From NCBI GenBank assembly GCA_021234155.1, contig JAJEKV010000015.1, forward strand, positions 3,382,852 through 3,446,851: a DNA stretch of 64,000 nt. The letters are read 5' to 3'. Below the pieces are notes generated by a model. The model did not search any database and was not told the origin of the DNA. It saw only the letters and a list, made by a program, of their open reading frames with translations. Of this stretch, positions 23,600-35,553 are shown piece by piece; the first letter of the stretch is position 1; each line of letters starts with the position of its first letter. Origin of the DNA: Isoetes taiwanensis (taxonomy: Eukaryota; Streptophyta; Lycopodiopsida; Isoetales; Isoetaceae). The position numbers and the translations under genes are program-made.

Positions 23600-24512
23600 A
23601 TAAAGGGGAATATATCCCCTTGAGATTAAAATAATAATATTAAAATATAATTAATAATTAATTTAATTGAACATAAAATAATTAAATTAATTTAATAAAA
23701 AAAATATAAACGTTCTCTTCTCTCTTCTAACTAGTGAGTCGAAATTGAAAAATATGCCTTCAAGTATGCCAAAGATCGAGCGGCCGGGAATAGAGGGATA
23801 TCTTAAAAGGGGCATTATTGCCTTACGCTGCCGGTGGTAGGATCACGGGTCTTGACCCGGTATGGCTCGCCCATAAAAGCCTTATTGCAGTCTTAGCGCT
23901 GCTCACCATCTGGCGATACATGGCCGTTGTATACATGACCCATCCTTTAAGCAAAAGGGTCACCATCGCTCACCATCTGCTCACCATCGGTTTTGGGTTG
24001 AACAAAGGGTCATCTGGCGATACATGATCGCTCCCGGTGCCGGGGGACCCAGCAGCCTTAGCTTTCAAGTCCACACAAGCGGTTTTTCCAACTTCGAGGC
24101 GATTAGATTCTCCCCAAATACTCTTAGCTCCCCGCCGGGCTTTACGTATATTTTCACGGTGGGTGCAACCATTCAATCATGCTCCTTGGCTCCTTCTATT
24201 TTTGTCCACAGTTTGGAATTATTCTCTGGCGGATTAGTCCACCAATTTCTCCAGAGAACCCAGCGGCTTCTTGAGACCTGCGGTCTTCCCCTTAGCAACA
24301 CTGTTGTGATTCATGCTTGCGATGCGGATAGCAGATCCGGCAAAATAAGATTCACGGGTCAATTGAATCTCCACGGCATGAACAAAGAAGCCTCGGCGGT
24401 TTGTGCCCGCGGCTCTTATGCCCGGCTCTGCTTAGTCTCAATCGCCTTATTGATCTGCCCGGCCTTCAAGCCCGGTGCTTCTCCCTTTGCCTTGTTTGGG
24501 AGTGCGGATTGA
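23600..24512. other. Anonymous sequence left of the gypsy 3' LTR
   Basis: An AT-rich start is followed by GC-richer sequence. A 162-codon plus-strand frame (24024-24512) ends exactly at the LTR boundary. I do not recognise it, and an overlapping minus frame is equally plausible. Local direct repeats of CTCACCATCTGGCGATACATG pieces occur at 23900-24030. It may be an older element into which the gypsy element inserted. Confidence 0.3.
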
Positions 24513-25066
24513 GGGAACTCTGGAAAACGACCCTCTGTGAGGACAGGTGGATCTAACGGGGAAGTCAGGAGGACTATGTCCTTGAGTTTGCAGAAGAAGA
24601 AGAAGAAGAAAGGGAGAACAAATGAGAGGAAAATGATAAGCTTTCTTGATATCAATGATGAACATACATGAGCTCTACTTAATAGAGAAAAAAGCGAAAG
24701 GAGACAAGACTCAAAACTCATCTCCAAAAACTCATGTGCTAGCTCTACTCATATATATAGTACAATGGCCTTTGGCCAATATGAACACTCGGGCTGATCT
24801 AGGTGCCGACTCACGGAAGGAGGCAGGATTCTGAGGAATGTTAGGCGGTGCCTCTTGAAGTGCCTAGAATCCCTTGTGTGGCCTTGGTGGCCAGTAGTCA
24901 CTTGTCTGGCGGCCCTCTTGTTGTTGACCCGGCGAGGCTTTGGTCGTGGTGGCTGGCAGTCTTCTTTGAGCCTTTGATGGGCTGACCCGTGGCTGCCCGA
25001 GGATCCTTGAGCTTGACACAGTGCATTGTATGCATGAATAGTCTGTGCCGAGCCTGGGGACTAACA
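24513..25066 (-). repeat. 3' LTR of gypsy copy 1
   Basis: The minus strand starts TGTTAGTCCCC directly after the purine run TTTGGGGGGGAG and ends GAGTTCCC. It contains a TATA-like TACTATATATATGAG (minus; plus 24746-24760). It matches 34989-35553 over its whole length with many small differences. Confidence 0.8.
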
Positions 25067-25079
25067 CTCCCCCCCAAAC
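25067..25079 (-). other. Polypurine tract of gypsy copy 1
   Basis: The minus strand reads GTTTGGGGGGGAG immediately before the 3' LTR start TGTTAG. This is the expected plus-strand priming site and it fixes the element's orientation and LTR edge. Confidence 0.7.
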
Positions 25080-25459
25080 GACAATCGGAGTGAAGAAAGG
25101 AGGAAAGTGTTTGGGGGGAAGCCATGCATGCGAAAGTGATCCTCCGCGGGGAGTGAGGGCGGGCACCGATATGAATGCTTGGCTAATGAGATCTGGCGTG
25201 TTTGAAGAAGCGGGAGGAGTGTTTTGGCCAAAGAGGCGGGATCTGCATCAATAAGCGAAGCGTACCATGTCTTCAAAGGGCGGCATGGGCATCACGAAGA
25301 AATGTCGCGACATTCCATGAGGGAGGCAGTCACGGAGGCCAAAGGCAGCGACAGCGGCATTGGTTGCGATGAAAAATGGGGCCAGCTTGCCGATTTAAGG
25401 AGCTTAGCAAAATGCATTTGAGGCAGCACAAAATCCTGCTTGAAGATGGGCTGAAGGAT

Positions 25460-28070
25460 CAGGTGGGTGGTGGCGATTCAAAGAAGGTGTCAAGACCATG
25501 AAGCGCATCCGTAGCCGCCGTTTGCCAACCCGCGCTCATTTGCAATGTAGATCCAATTCGTGGTGGTATCGGTGGCACCTTCTTCCCAATGTGGCGGCCG
25601 AACAAAGCGTGGATCCCGCGGGAGATCCCGTCCGAGATCTGAGGTGGAGTCCATCGGCATGACCATCCATGACCTTGGTCCAAAAAGGGGCATGTCAGAG
25701 TCGGGAACACAGGGGCGTGGAGAATGCGCCCGGAAGCATATAGGAGAAGGAACCATGCCCGTGGGCGTGGGTTCTTGGGCAGCGTCTCCACAGAATGGAC
25801 CGACAAGATCCGGATCAAGAGCTTGACACCAGCGATCCCAAAGAAAGCGAGAGAGTTGAGAGTTGGCCGGAGGGCTATCCCATCCCGTGGGGACCGTCTT
25901 GCTATCCAGCGCTTCGTAATTGATTGTAACCGTGAGTCTTTGCATATAAATTTGTGCATAGGGAAGATCCTGGGGATGTCCCTAGATACTTCCTTATCTG
26001 TTGCGGCGCTTAAAACTTGCGAGAGAGATAAATGATTGGCAAGCTCGGGGCATGTACTCACGATGAAGAGTTTGGAGTACGGCGGGATCCATAAAGATAT
26101 GGATTGTTATCTGAAGCACCCATTGCCCGCGATGGGGTCACCACGAAAAATTTGGCGTGGCCCATTTCGAAAATGTTCACGTGTATCACCCGGATAGAAA
26201 TCATGAAATATGTAAGCCATGGGCTGAACAACTCTGAAAGGTGATAAAGTGCGGATCGGCCGCGGTGTATGAGATCAAAGACCACAGGGGCACATCACAA
26301 CCCTTTATCTTCAATGGAGGATTACGGCCAAATCCGAAGAAAATCTGCCTTTGCTTTCGGGGAATATCCCGCGAGGTCCATCGGTAGCATGCCGCCGAAA
26401 GGAAGGAAGAGGTGGCGGCGAGCAACCACATAATGTCGTGATAGCGAGGAAGGCGGGAAGTCAAAAGGCATTACATTAGAATGGCGGTATGGCCGTCAAG
26501 TTTTGCTTGAGCCTCATCGGCCGGTGAATAACTTCTTTGTAGCTGTTGTTCAAGATCCGCGTGTCCGGTTGTCCCGTTCTAGCGGCGGCGTGGTAGTCCG
26601 CGGACCCGTTCCGAGAAGTGTTGACACAGGAGGATTTCCCGGTATTGAGGCGAAGCCGCGGCAATCTCCGCGTCATCCGGTATCTTACGTTTACGCACCT
26701 CGTAAGCTGATCTTGAAGAGAGGTGAGCTGAGAGCATGCAGAAAAACTGGCCGTCAAGGAGGCAACTTGGCGTCCGGATTACGTAGGTTTTGAACTTGAG
26801 TGCTGAAATTTTCACAAAGTTCCGAATTACAAGGCGTTGAGCTTAGCAATATCTGCGTCCTTGGTACTTTCGGGGAGGCGGCTTTGGACTTGTTGTGCTC
26901 CAATAAATTCTGAATTTCTGATTGGGCTGAGCACGATGATCTGCAAGTTGGCTGACTTGATCTTGTGCACTTTTGAGATCGTATGAGCACGTAAAGAGAG
27001 CTCAGATGCTTGTCTTGAAGTTTGGCCTCAAAGTTACAACAGGCGTGCGGCTTGAAGGTCTGGTGTACGCATCGAGAGGCCTCTAGTGCCCGTTGAACCC
27101 GCTCATAAGAGCGTCTTGGGATTCTTGTAACTTGAGGCGGCGGCAGGAGCATCCTGGCGTCTTGATACAACAAGCTGGCGAGGGTGTTGTGGTGGTGGAG
27201 CGGCTGTTGCACAGTTTGTGATGTTTGGGAAAAGATGGTGTGAACTGGATGGTGTAGCGGGAGGAGGAGGCGGTGACATGGGTGTCGCGGACTTTGGACA
27301 TGACCGAGGGAAGAAGGCGTGAAGTGCCCGGCTTCGGTTAGTTATTGGAAGGGAAGGAGGCGAGTGGAATTATGAAATTTTGTGGTGTGGGAGGGAAGTA
27401 ATGGCGGATGAGGGGCTTGAAAGTGGCCTCCCACAGAAACTTCGAGAAATGGAAGTGGCACCCCGGCGGTCCATTTCTTGGAAAAAAACGATAGAACATC
27501 ATTTGGGGCCAATCTATGTGGTGGTTGGGTGTGTAGCAGTGATGACCAGGTTATAGAAAGGCTTATTGATATGGGTGTTCTTGATAGAATACCCAAGGAA
27601 CTTCGCCCGAGAAATTTAACAAAGGTTTAAGTGAGGCTTGTCGATATTGGTCGGGGCGATGGACATTGGCATGATAAGGAGGTGCACCAAACTCTGTGAC
27701 ATCTAGATCTGTATGGCGGACCATGATAAACAAAGGGGTGTGCAAGGGAATATGAAATACCTCGAAAATCAAATGTTGAGTCAGTGAAATGGTGGTGCCA
27801 TCGACCCGCGATTGGTGTAACCTTTTTACAATGCGGTAAATGCGATATTGGCGATGAAAATACTTAAAATCTTCCGGTAGGTCAGGATTTGGGCCGGGAA
27901 AGTTCCATTTGAGAGAATTCGTAAAGCTTTTGTCGTTCGGCGACTTCTTTATTTAATAGGCCAACAAGGGCTTCACGGAAAAGTGGGCGTCAAGAAGGAT
28001 CTGAGATGCAAAAATTTTTTGGATCCTTGGGGCGGTAGCTTGAAGTGTAGAAAATCTTAAGGGCAGCCAT
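25460..28070 (-). pseudogene. Third gypsy coding region after the integrase, unknown function
   Basis: A long minus-strand coding region, about 870 codons if rejoined, lies between integrase and 3' LTR. It begins at an ATG at 28070 (MAALKIFYTSSYRPKDPK). Clear protein-like stretches follow: LFREALVGLLNKEVAERQKL (27900-27980), then, after a frameshift, a continuous frame from 27897 to 27563 holding DLPEDFKYFHRQYRIYRIVK and VDGTTISLTQHLIFEVFHIP. Lys/Gln-rich coiled-coil-like sequence lies near 26900-27050, and a well-kept 160-residue end lies at 25490-25975 (TVTINYEALDSKTVPTGWDS). There is no signal peptide and no membrane segment, which argues against an envelope-like protein. I do not recognise the family. 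A capsid-like or plant-mobile-domain-like protein is possible. Several frameshifts and a TGG-to-TGA type stop are present. Confidence 0.5.
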
Positions 28071-29080
28071 GGTAGCGATTTGCGAAGCGAAGAAGTGATT
28101 CAAAGCGGAGGGCGAAAGCCAAAAGCCACGGAGGACAAAGAGAAGAAGCGAAAAAAGGTTTTTAGAGGCGCACAAGCCCGGAAGCGAAGGGAGGTATGAA
28201 GAGAAAATCTGGCTGGAACCGTTGATGGTGCAGGGTCAAAAAAATGCCAAGAAGTGTATTGAGAGGCAAAAATTTGGCTAAGTCCCAAAAAGCGTAAAGG
28301 GAGGAAGCAATGAGCGGTGAGGATGAGGCGTGAAAGAAGGATCGGATGTGACGGTGGGCAAAGGACACACATTAATGTTAAACCAGGCGTGAAAAGAAGA
28401 AATGGCATTCAATCTTTGGCAACTTCGAGTGGGATATCATTAAAAGGAATGTGTCGGAAGGTACCATGGCTAGATATGCGGTGGGGAGAAAAGATTCTCA
28501 TTTTAGAAACAGACCTTGCATTGCAAACCGTTGGCGATTTGTGTGATTGGTCCCGCGTCGACAAGGAGTTCCTCGATTGGCTATATAAGGCGAACAGGGA
28601 GAATGCGAAGGCATCGATGGCGCTCGGCATGGCTGCTTCTTTGTTTTGAGCGAGGGGGCGCACTATGCCCACTAAGCTGTCGAAGTGGATTACACCGCAA
28701 GATGAATTATGCGGACCTCTGGCTGCCACAATGCGTGGCATTCGAATGGGCGGTGGTGTGCGGGATGGCTGAACATCCCGACCCGAAGACCAGCGGGATG
28801 GAGGTGGTTCTGCACCTTCGGCTGGGATCTGGCGGAACCTCTACCATCTCCTCGCATCACCTCTGCTCGGAACCGGAGTAGAGGGTTTTCTTCTTAGGAC
28901 TTAGTAGATAGGGCTCTGAGCCCGTTTTTTATATATAGGCGGTGCCCATAAGCGGAAATAAATTTGGGCTGCGCCCACATTTTGTAAAAAAATCTCCACT
29001 ATAATAGAATATGCGCCTTTCTAGTCACTTTACGTGGTGTTTGCTTCTTGAGCTATGTATCTGTTTGTTGATTTTAAACT
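28071..29080. other. Spacer between gypsy integrase and third ORF
   Basis: This stretch has open frames on both strands (for example 28317-28649 plus, 28409-28741 minus) that overlap, and neither is recognisable. The plus frame has the more protein-like composition. No homologous segment exists in copy 2, which is truncated before this point. Confidence 0.35.
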
Positions 29081-30175
29081 TTACGTGTGATGAAATGTTT
29101 TGAGGCGAAAACCATTAACCAATGTAGGTAATGGAGTGCCATCTAACTCTGCCGGTTGGAAAAGCGCTTGGTCTAACCACTTGAACAATTTGATAAGGGC
29201 CAAATAGCGAAACTTGAGTTTACGGAAAATTTTTGTACACGGAATCATAAAGAAGAACCAAATCGCCTTCTTTGAATGTTTTTGTCTTGGGGCGTTTGTC
29301 ATGTAAAGATTTTTGCAAGCTGTTGTCCATGAAGAACACGAATATAAGCATCCCTTGAAGTTCATCCAAGCTGTTCTAATTGATAGACCCTTTCTTTGAG
29401 TCACGGCCCGGTGGATTATGAAGCGTGCCGGTTGAAAGCGGTGTTGGAAGGATGTATTCAAAGCGGCATGAGAGCTTCGACCATAAACCAATTTAAAAGG
29501 AGTGTGACCGGTAGCAATCTTGAAACAAGTATTGTAGGCCCAAAAAACGATGGGAAGTTTTGTGCACGCCAATCATGCGGGAAGCGTCACAAATTTTCTT
29601 GAGAATGGTGACCCGAGTTTTGTTGGTGCTTTACGCCAAACCATTACCTTGAGGATAGTAAGGTGTGCTCTTGTGATGATGTATCGGGGAGATAATCCGT
29701 CGGCTCCTTGATAGTATGATTGATGAAATGGACACCACGGTCAGCGACCAGCTCAGGTAGGGCAGCGAATCAGCGTGATAATTTGTTGATAGAGGACCCT
29801 AGGCTGTGCTTCTGCGGTGTTATGCAGGAAGTGCACAAGCTTCCGCCCATTTGGTGGCGTGGTCGGTGAGAACCCGAGAATGTAGCAGACGCGGGTGTGC
29901 AGCAGCGGGGGGAGGATCTATAGGTCCCACAAAGTCCATTCCCCATTTCTTTGAAGGGAAGTGGCGTGGCGGCCGGCGTCAAGGAAGAAGCGTCCGCGGG
30001 CGTGGGGCGTCCCCCGGCCGGCAAAGCGTCACGTCTTGGCGTGGGCGTGAGCATCTTTGAAGCGTGGGCCAATAATACCCGGCTAGAAGGATTTTGCGTG
30101 CCGTGGTGTCACCATGAAAATGACCACCACCTAGCCCTTGATGAGCTTCTCGAACAATATCACGGAACTTCATGA
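29081..30175 (-). pseudogene. Gypsy copy 1 integrase, frameshifted
   Basis: The minus-strand fragments match the intact integrase of copy 2 (60331-61200). These are a G-L-G-G-G-H-F-H-G-D-T zinc-binding start near 30140, the WGMDFVGPI-like region near 29940, and FWAYNTCFKIATGHTPFKLV at 29510-29560. The C-terminal block ends PAELDGTPLPTLVNGFRLKT. It inserts element DNA into the host genome. At least five frameshifts break it. Confidence 0.75.
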
Positions 30176-30299
30176 GGTAGAACCGGCGTCGAAGGATGGT
30201 GTCCTTACCCTTTTTGTAGAGATGTCACGCAACCATGGTGTAGTCACGGACCTCTCCCGGAGAAATTGATAAGCGGGGATTGTCGCTTGGCGGGGAAGG

Positions 30300-31562
30300 C
30301 GTCTCATCTTACGGTGGAAGAGCACACATGAGGAGATGCTGCTGAAAATCATGGAACCAATGTGGTGTTGCCGTTACTAAAAAGAGGCGAGCATCGGGGA
30401 AAGGCGTCACGAGACTCGGTTGAGGGATCATCGTGTGGATCGCGTGAAAGATAATCCGGGACGACATGAGATTTGCCGGCCTTATGAGCGATTTCAAAGG
30501 AGCAAATTCTTGGAAAAGAAGGACCCAACGAGCAATGCGGCCCGTGGGCGTGGACTTGTTGATCAAATAGAGGTGCTTGGTGGTCCACAAAGAACTTGAT
30601 TTGACTGCCCAAAAGGTAATGGCCAGGCGTTGGACCGCGAGAAAATGAGACCCAAAGCTTCACGCTCAGTGGCGAGAATAGTTGCGCTCAGTGAGAATTG
30701 AGTTTTTCGGCTTTGGCGTAGCGATTTGGTTTGTCGATTAATGCGCATCATATTCTTGAGAAAAACAGCTCAATAGCAAGCGGAGACATCTACATGAGCA
30801 TGAAAGGGCTTGTCCCATTGAGGAGGAACAAGAACCGGTGCACGAGTAAGCAAAAGCTTCATTTGTTGGAAGCGACATCAGCTTTGGGAATTCAAGCCGG
30901 GTGGATTAAATCACCGTGAGTTTATGAATGGGATCTGCAATGGCTGCTAGTCCGGTATGAAGGTGGAGTAATAATTGACCTTACCGGGGAAAGGCGTGTC
31001 TCCTTGATATTGGCTGGTGCTTGAGCCTTGAGCACACAAGCCCGATTTTGGCGGGGATCGTGGTGATACACCTTTCTTGCGACAACATGGCCTAACAGAA
31101 CACGGAGGTGGCCTTAAAGGTGCATTTCTCGGGGATTGAGACTAATGCGGGACTCATCACATTTCTGGAAGGCGAGTTCCAATTTATCAAATGGTCAGCC
31201 ATGGAGCTGTAGGCGGAGAGAAGTCATCTTGAAAAATTTGCAAGAAGGGATTTTCCTTCATGAAATCATGAAAAGCGAGAGCATGATGCGTTGAAAGCGT
31301 TGATGGAGAGTTTGATAATCCAAAGGAACCACCTTGTAGGCAAAAGTGCCCCGGGGGTGGTGAAAGTAGTCTTGAGTTGATCAGATTCTTTGATTGAGAT
31401 CGATTGTAGCCCGGAAAAACCATCCATGAAGGAGTACATCTCATGTCCGACCACCTCTTCGAGAACAGTGCGTGAAGGGAAGTGGAAAATGATCACGCTC
31501 AGTGGCACGATTGAGTTTCGATAGTCCACCTGGGCGGATCTTACCATTGTGTTTGAGGGCAA
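30300..31562 (-). pseudogene. Gypsy copy 1 reverse transcriptase and RNase H, frameshifted
   Basis: The minus-strand frame 31187-31562 holds the RT palm: MYSFMDGFSGLQSISIKESD, DQLKTTFTTPGA and FLQIFQDDF, where F-Q-D-D stands in place of the usual Y-x-D-D. A degraded connection domain and RNase H fragments follow (30750-30400; LYLINKSTPTGRIARWVLL, then a GKSHVVPDYLSR-like end in a shifted frame). Copy 2 shows the same motifs better. The palm motif F-Q-D-D is identical in both copies, so it is likely native to the family. Confidence 0.75.
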
Positions 31563-32640
31563 TGGCGATGGGGCTCACCCATTGAATGTTTGACCTCATA
31601 GATCAAACTGCGACAAGGAGTTTGTCAATTTCCGCCTTGGCGATCCGCGGTAATTAGGGTTGGCCGTCTTGTCGTTGCTACAGCTTTGGTGCACATCAGT
31701 TTGGTAGGAATGGTGAGTTCCCCAAGCTTTTGTTGATTCCCAGAAGATCTCTGTAACTCGGTGAAAATGTGTTTGAATTTTGTGAGCGGCTTGGCGGCCT
31801 GATTCGATAAGGGCCGCCGGAAGATTTGCGACAATGCGGACGGGTTGATTGTTGCCGTCCACAATCTCGACTTAAGTCTGAATATGGGGTATTACTTGAT
31901 ATCTGGACAATGTGTGCGGGAGGTTGGAGCATAACGGATCGTGGCACTGCGTGGTGAAAAAGAGGGTTGCTCGGTTTCATCCAGCGAGAGGTTGCTTCAT
32001 GGCGGCGTGTACATCAGCGGGAGTTGCGGGGAGGTTCGGCATCGAAAAGTGATCAACACGTTGGATTCGATTGCAAGGAGCGGGTGGGGTCAAACAAAGC
32101 GACCCACAGCTGGTCACGATCAAAGTCATTTCTCCCCAAGGATCGGCATATTGGGGGTAGGATGGCCAGGCGGACTTCGCGGTGGAGCACGAACGATAAA
32201 TATTACGAGCTTCTTGAATGTCATTATGCGAGAGGGTTCCGCATTGTCAGCGAAATGATCACACTGTTTGCAAGTCCATGGTGGCATTGAGATGACCATC
32301 GGTGATGACTAAGCGGTCCGTGGCCGATAATGGATACTCTTTGCTGGCGGAGAAAGGTCTGCCGACCAACATTTCATAGTCACACGGATCTTCGCCCGAC
32401 TTTCCAAACTCAAATTCCATGGGGAGCGGAGATCACCCGATGTTGATGTGAAGAAGAGGTGTGGCCTTGAGGTCGCGTGATATGGCCATTAGCCAACTTG
32501 ATGTCATATGGGGCACGAAAAGAGTTGTGTGATGCCCATTTGTTTTGCGGAGTTTATCAGTGATGAGATTGACTGCGCTACCTCCATCTATTTGAACATG
32601 GTTGACTTGCTGATTACCCAAGTGGCATGGGCCAGTGGGT
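31563..32640 (-). pseudogene. Gypsy copy 1 protease region, frameshifted
   Basis: The minus strand at about 32570-32610 encodes NHVQIDGGSAVNLITDKLRK, an aspartic-protease active site of the D-G-G-S/D-S-G type with the following hydrophobic Asn-Leu-Ile. The region up to the RT matches copy 2 (62566-63591), including the L-V-G-R-P-F-L-type flap-side block. In the family this enzyme cleaves the gag-pol polyprotein. Small frameshifts interrupt it. Confidence 0.65.
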
Positions 32641-34772
32641 GTAGAGTAACCACAGCCCCAACTAAAGCAGGTTGGGAGTGGTAGCTGGTCCTTGAGGCGG
32701 AGACGAGTTTCAAAATGGTTGCCAAGCTTAAAGGAATTTTGATCTTGGCTAGCTCCTCTTGGAGTTCTAGAGGCACATGAGAAAAAAAGATCTGCTGGTT
32801 CCCTTTGGTGCTTTGGAGTGCGTGGTAGTGAAGCGGCAACTTCTTTGAGTAAAGTCAACCTCGGCGGCAATATTGGGATCGTGTCGAGGCGTGGAGGTTG
32901 AGATGTGGAAGGTGTATCTTGTCTTTGTTGAGCTCGGTGGTGGCATGAACATTTGCCAATGTCGGCCTTCGGCGGCTTGCATGAGTTCAAAATGCTTTGG
33001 CGAACTTTTGGCATGACATGTGGCATGAGCTTCTCCAAGTCAGTGCAAAGTGAACCTTTTTTAGTCCTCATGAGGAATGGTGTCAGCTGCAAAGGCGGGT
33101 TCGCGTGCCATTGAATAATGGTCAAGGGGCGTGATGCCTTGATGCGGCGTGAAACTAAACCAACCCAATTTGTGGCTTTGGACTGGAGGATTAAGTGCAC
33201 GAAAATTTCCTCTTGTGCTTGTTGATCCGGTGAGGTTGATTCTTTGGAGCTGGTTGATAAGCGTGATTCTTTGGCGCTCTTGGTGGCTTCTTAAGAGCGG
33301 TCTCGGGCCTTGTTTGCCATTAGCAATCGAGTTGGTAAGCCGTGAAGCGGACCGATGTAGTCGATTTGTGCCGGAAGGCATACACGAACTTGTGGAAGTT
33401 GAGGACCGCCAGTGGTGGTATGACCCCATTCTTGGCGGTGATAACAGCTTGAGCTTTAGAAGGATCAAAAGGAGGGCGTGGGTTGGATCCCGTTGTTGCT
33501 CTGTTCTTTGATAGAGTTAGTGGGTTGCACAAGTGGTGGGCTGGCGATAGTCGCGATTGTTCTTTGAGGTGTGGTTTGCACTTGATAAACCATTTTGTTC
33601 TTGAGCGGTGTGGGATGAGTCGCGAGTGCACTCTTAAGGTGGCATGATTGCACATGTTGCATAAACTTGCAATGGGCGGGCCATTGGTGGAGTTGCACTC
33701 ATTTGCCAAATGGCCTTGGTATTTGCAAATATGGCACCAGATTGGCTTTTGTGGATTAAGCGTGTTGAGGCTGAGCAGTAGTTTGTGGAACCATGGCGGG
33801 TGGAATGAGCGGGAGCTCTTGAAGAACCACGCCTCGGGAGAAACATTGGTGAGTGATTGACAAGGTCGATAGCTTTGCTCAAAGTCTTGGGGCCTTGGTA
33901 TTGATCATGAAGTCGAATAAGCTGGAGGAAGTCCTTGGAGAAACCAGACCAAAATCGGCTCTGTGTGGGGTACTCCTTGAGCTTACTTAGCGAGAATGTG
34001 AAGTCGATCCATAAAATCCGGGCGGACTCAAGTGGGCTCTTGTTGAAGTTCATTGAGTTGCTTGAGATGAAGTTGATCATCATCCGTGTGGTCCCATAAT
34101 GAGGCGAAGCGGTTCTCATTTAGGACCGATCTTGTTTCAATGGCTTTTGTTGGACATGAGCCATTGATGAGGGAAAACCACCTTGGTGGTGGAAAAAGAT
34201 GTGGAATTCCGGTTGAGGTTGCGCATGACCATTTAGGACAGCTAGAGCCTCAAATTCTTCCATGTGGGCTGAGCACTTTGGTCTAAGGGTTTGCCTTTCG
34301 TGTTGCCAAAGGTGGGATAAGTCGGTTTGAGTGCCGAAGGTAGATGTGAAAGTGCTTGGGCTGGGCCCGAGGAGCGATTATAGTGAGGATATTGAGGTTG
34401 AGTTGGATGTGGCATGGTGCACGAAGGACCACGATGAAGGGGTGGCTTACGGTTGAAAGCGGAAATGGGCTGGAGCATTGGTTTGAGATGCAATAAGGTT
34501 GTAAGCGGGGAAGGCGGTGGAAGCGTAGGGAAAGGATATTCACGGGTAGAGCATAAAGGAGGCGTGTGGATATCCTTGCCCACGGGGAGAGATGATGGTT
34601 GTGAAGGAAGAGGCGTATGGCACGAAGAATGATGGATGTAGGCATGTTGGGGGTATGAAAGTCGCGGTTGAAAGGTTGAGCACGATAAAGGCTCACGATA
34701 GTGATGAGGGGCCCCGAGGTTGTGAGCAATGTTTGCAGCTTGGGGGAGGCTGGGGCCCCAGGCAGGGACCAC
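32641..34772 (-). pseudogene. Gypsy copy 1 gag with CCHC zinc knuckle
   Basis: Minus strand. The N-terminal part is Pro/Ser/His-rich (34242-34772). The capsid-like core includes SRFWSGFSKDFLQLIRLHDQ near 33900-33960. A canonical zinc knuckle C-x2-C-x4-H-x4-C (CHICKYQGHLANEC) lies at about 33690-33735, followed by a second partial Cys cluster. The C-terminal part (HVPLELQEELAKIKIPLSLA in copy 2) precedes the protease. Gag packages the RNA. Frameshifts are frequent. Confidence 0.7.
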
Positions 34773-34988
34773 GGGGTTGGTGGCGCTGGCCAGCCCTAGG
34801 CCAGAAGATGGCCTCCCTCTATGTCATAAACAGATCCATACATGTCGACGGTTTCGGCTGATGGGCGCTCAAGCGAGGCCGTCTGAGAAAGGAGTTCTTC
34901 TGGCGTGATTTGGGACGGAACATGGCGGCGGAAGAAAGTAGGATGGAATCCGACCCCGGCCCGGCGGCGGTGTTTGGGGTGCAGGTTC

Positions 34989-35553
34989 GGGAACTCTGGA
35001 AGACAGCCCTCTGTGAGGACCCGTGGATCTAACAGGGAGTCAGGGGACTATGTCCAGCGGGATTTGCAAGAAAAGAAGAAGAAGAAAGCAGAACAAATGA
35101 GAGGAAAATGATAAGCTTCCTTGATATCAATGATGAACATACATGAGCTCTACTTAATAGAGAAAAAACGAAAGGAGACAAGACTCAAAACTCATCTCAA
35201 AAAAACTCATGTCTTAGCTCTACTCATATATATAGTACAATGGCCTTTGGCCCAATATGAACACTCACGGTGATCTGGTCTTGACTCCTGGAAGGAGGCC
35301 TGATTCTTGAGGAATGTTTAAGGTGCCTCTTGAAGTGCCTAGAATCCTTGTTGTGGCGAGGCGGTGTGGTAGATCACTTATACGGCCGGCGCCTCTTGTT
35401 GGCAACCCGCAGGCTTTGAAATTTGCGTGATACGCTGCTTGGTCGCCTGGCGAGCCTTTGATGGCTGACCGTGGTAAAGGATCATGAGCTTGACACGGTG
35501 CATGCGTATGCATAGATAGTCACAGTACCGAGAGGGAGGCCGCAGGACTAACA
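34989..35553 (-). repeat. 5' LTR of gypsy copy 1
   Basis: Partner of 24513-25066. The minus strand starts TGTTAGTCCTG and ends GAGTTCCC. It carries the TATATATAG block at about 35228. The primer-binding site just inside could not be matched to a tRNA I know. Confidence 0.8.

Larger units (their letters stand above)
24513..35553 (-). mobile_element. Ty3/gypsy LTR retrotransposon, 11 kb, with a third ORF
   Basis: The element is bounded by LTRs of about 554 and 565 bp. The minus-strand order is 5' LTR (35553-34989), gag with a CCHC knuckle (34770-32640), protease (about 32600), RT (31560-31190), RNase H (30750-30400), integrase (30175-29081), a third coding region (28070-25460), a polypurine tract (25079-25067) and the 3' LTR. 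RT before RNase H and integrase is the Ty3/gypsy order. The integrase C terminus has a G-P-Y-like block and ends ELDGTPLPTLVNGFRLK without a chromodomain. That ending, plus coding DNA after the integrase, suggests the Athila/Tat side of the superfamily, which is an inference. Many frameshifts and stops make it inactive. The LTRs differ clearly, so it is not recent. I saw no clear 5-bp target duplication. Confidence 0.85.

Noticed and set aside
24024-24512. 162-codon plus-strand frame next to the gypsy LTR
   Set aside because: No recognisable motif, overlapping frames on the other strand, and it ends at the LTR edge by chance; described only as part of an anonymous stretch.
28317-28649. 110-codon plus-strand frame antisense to the gypsy element
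   Set aside because: Protein-like composition but no family match and no sign of a promoter; an antisense gene is possible but unsupported.
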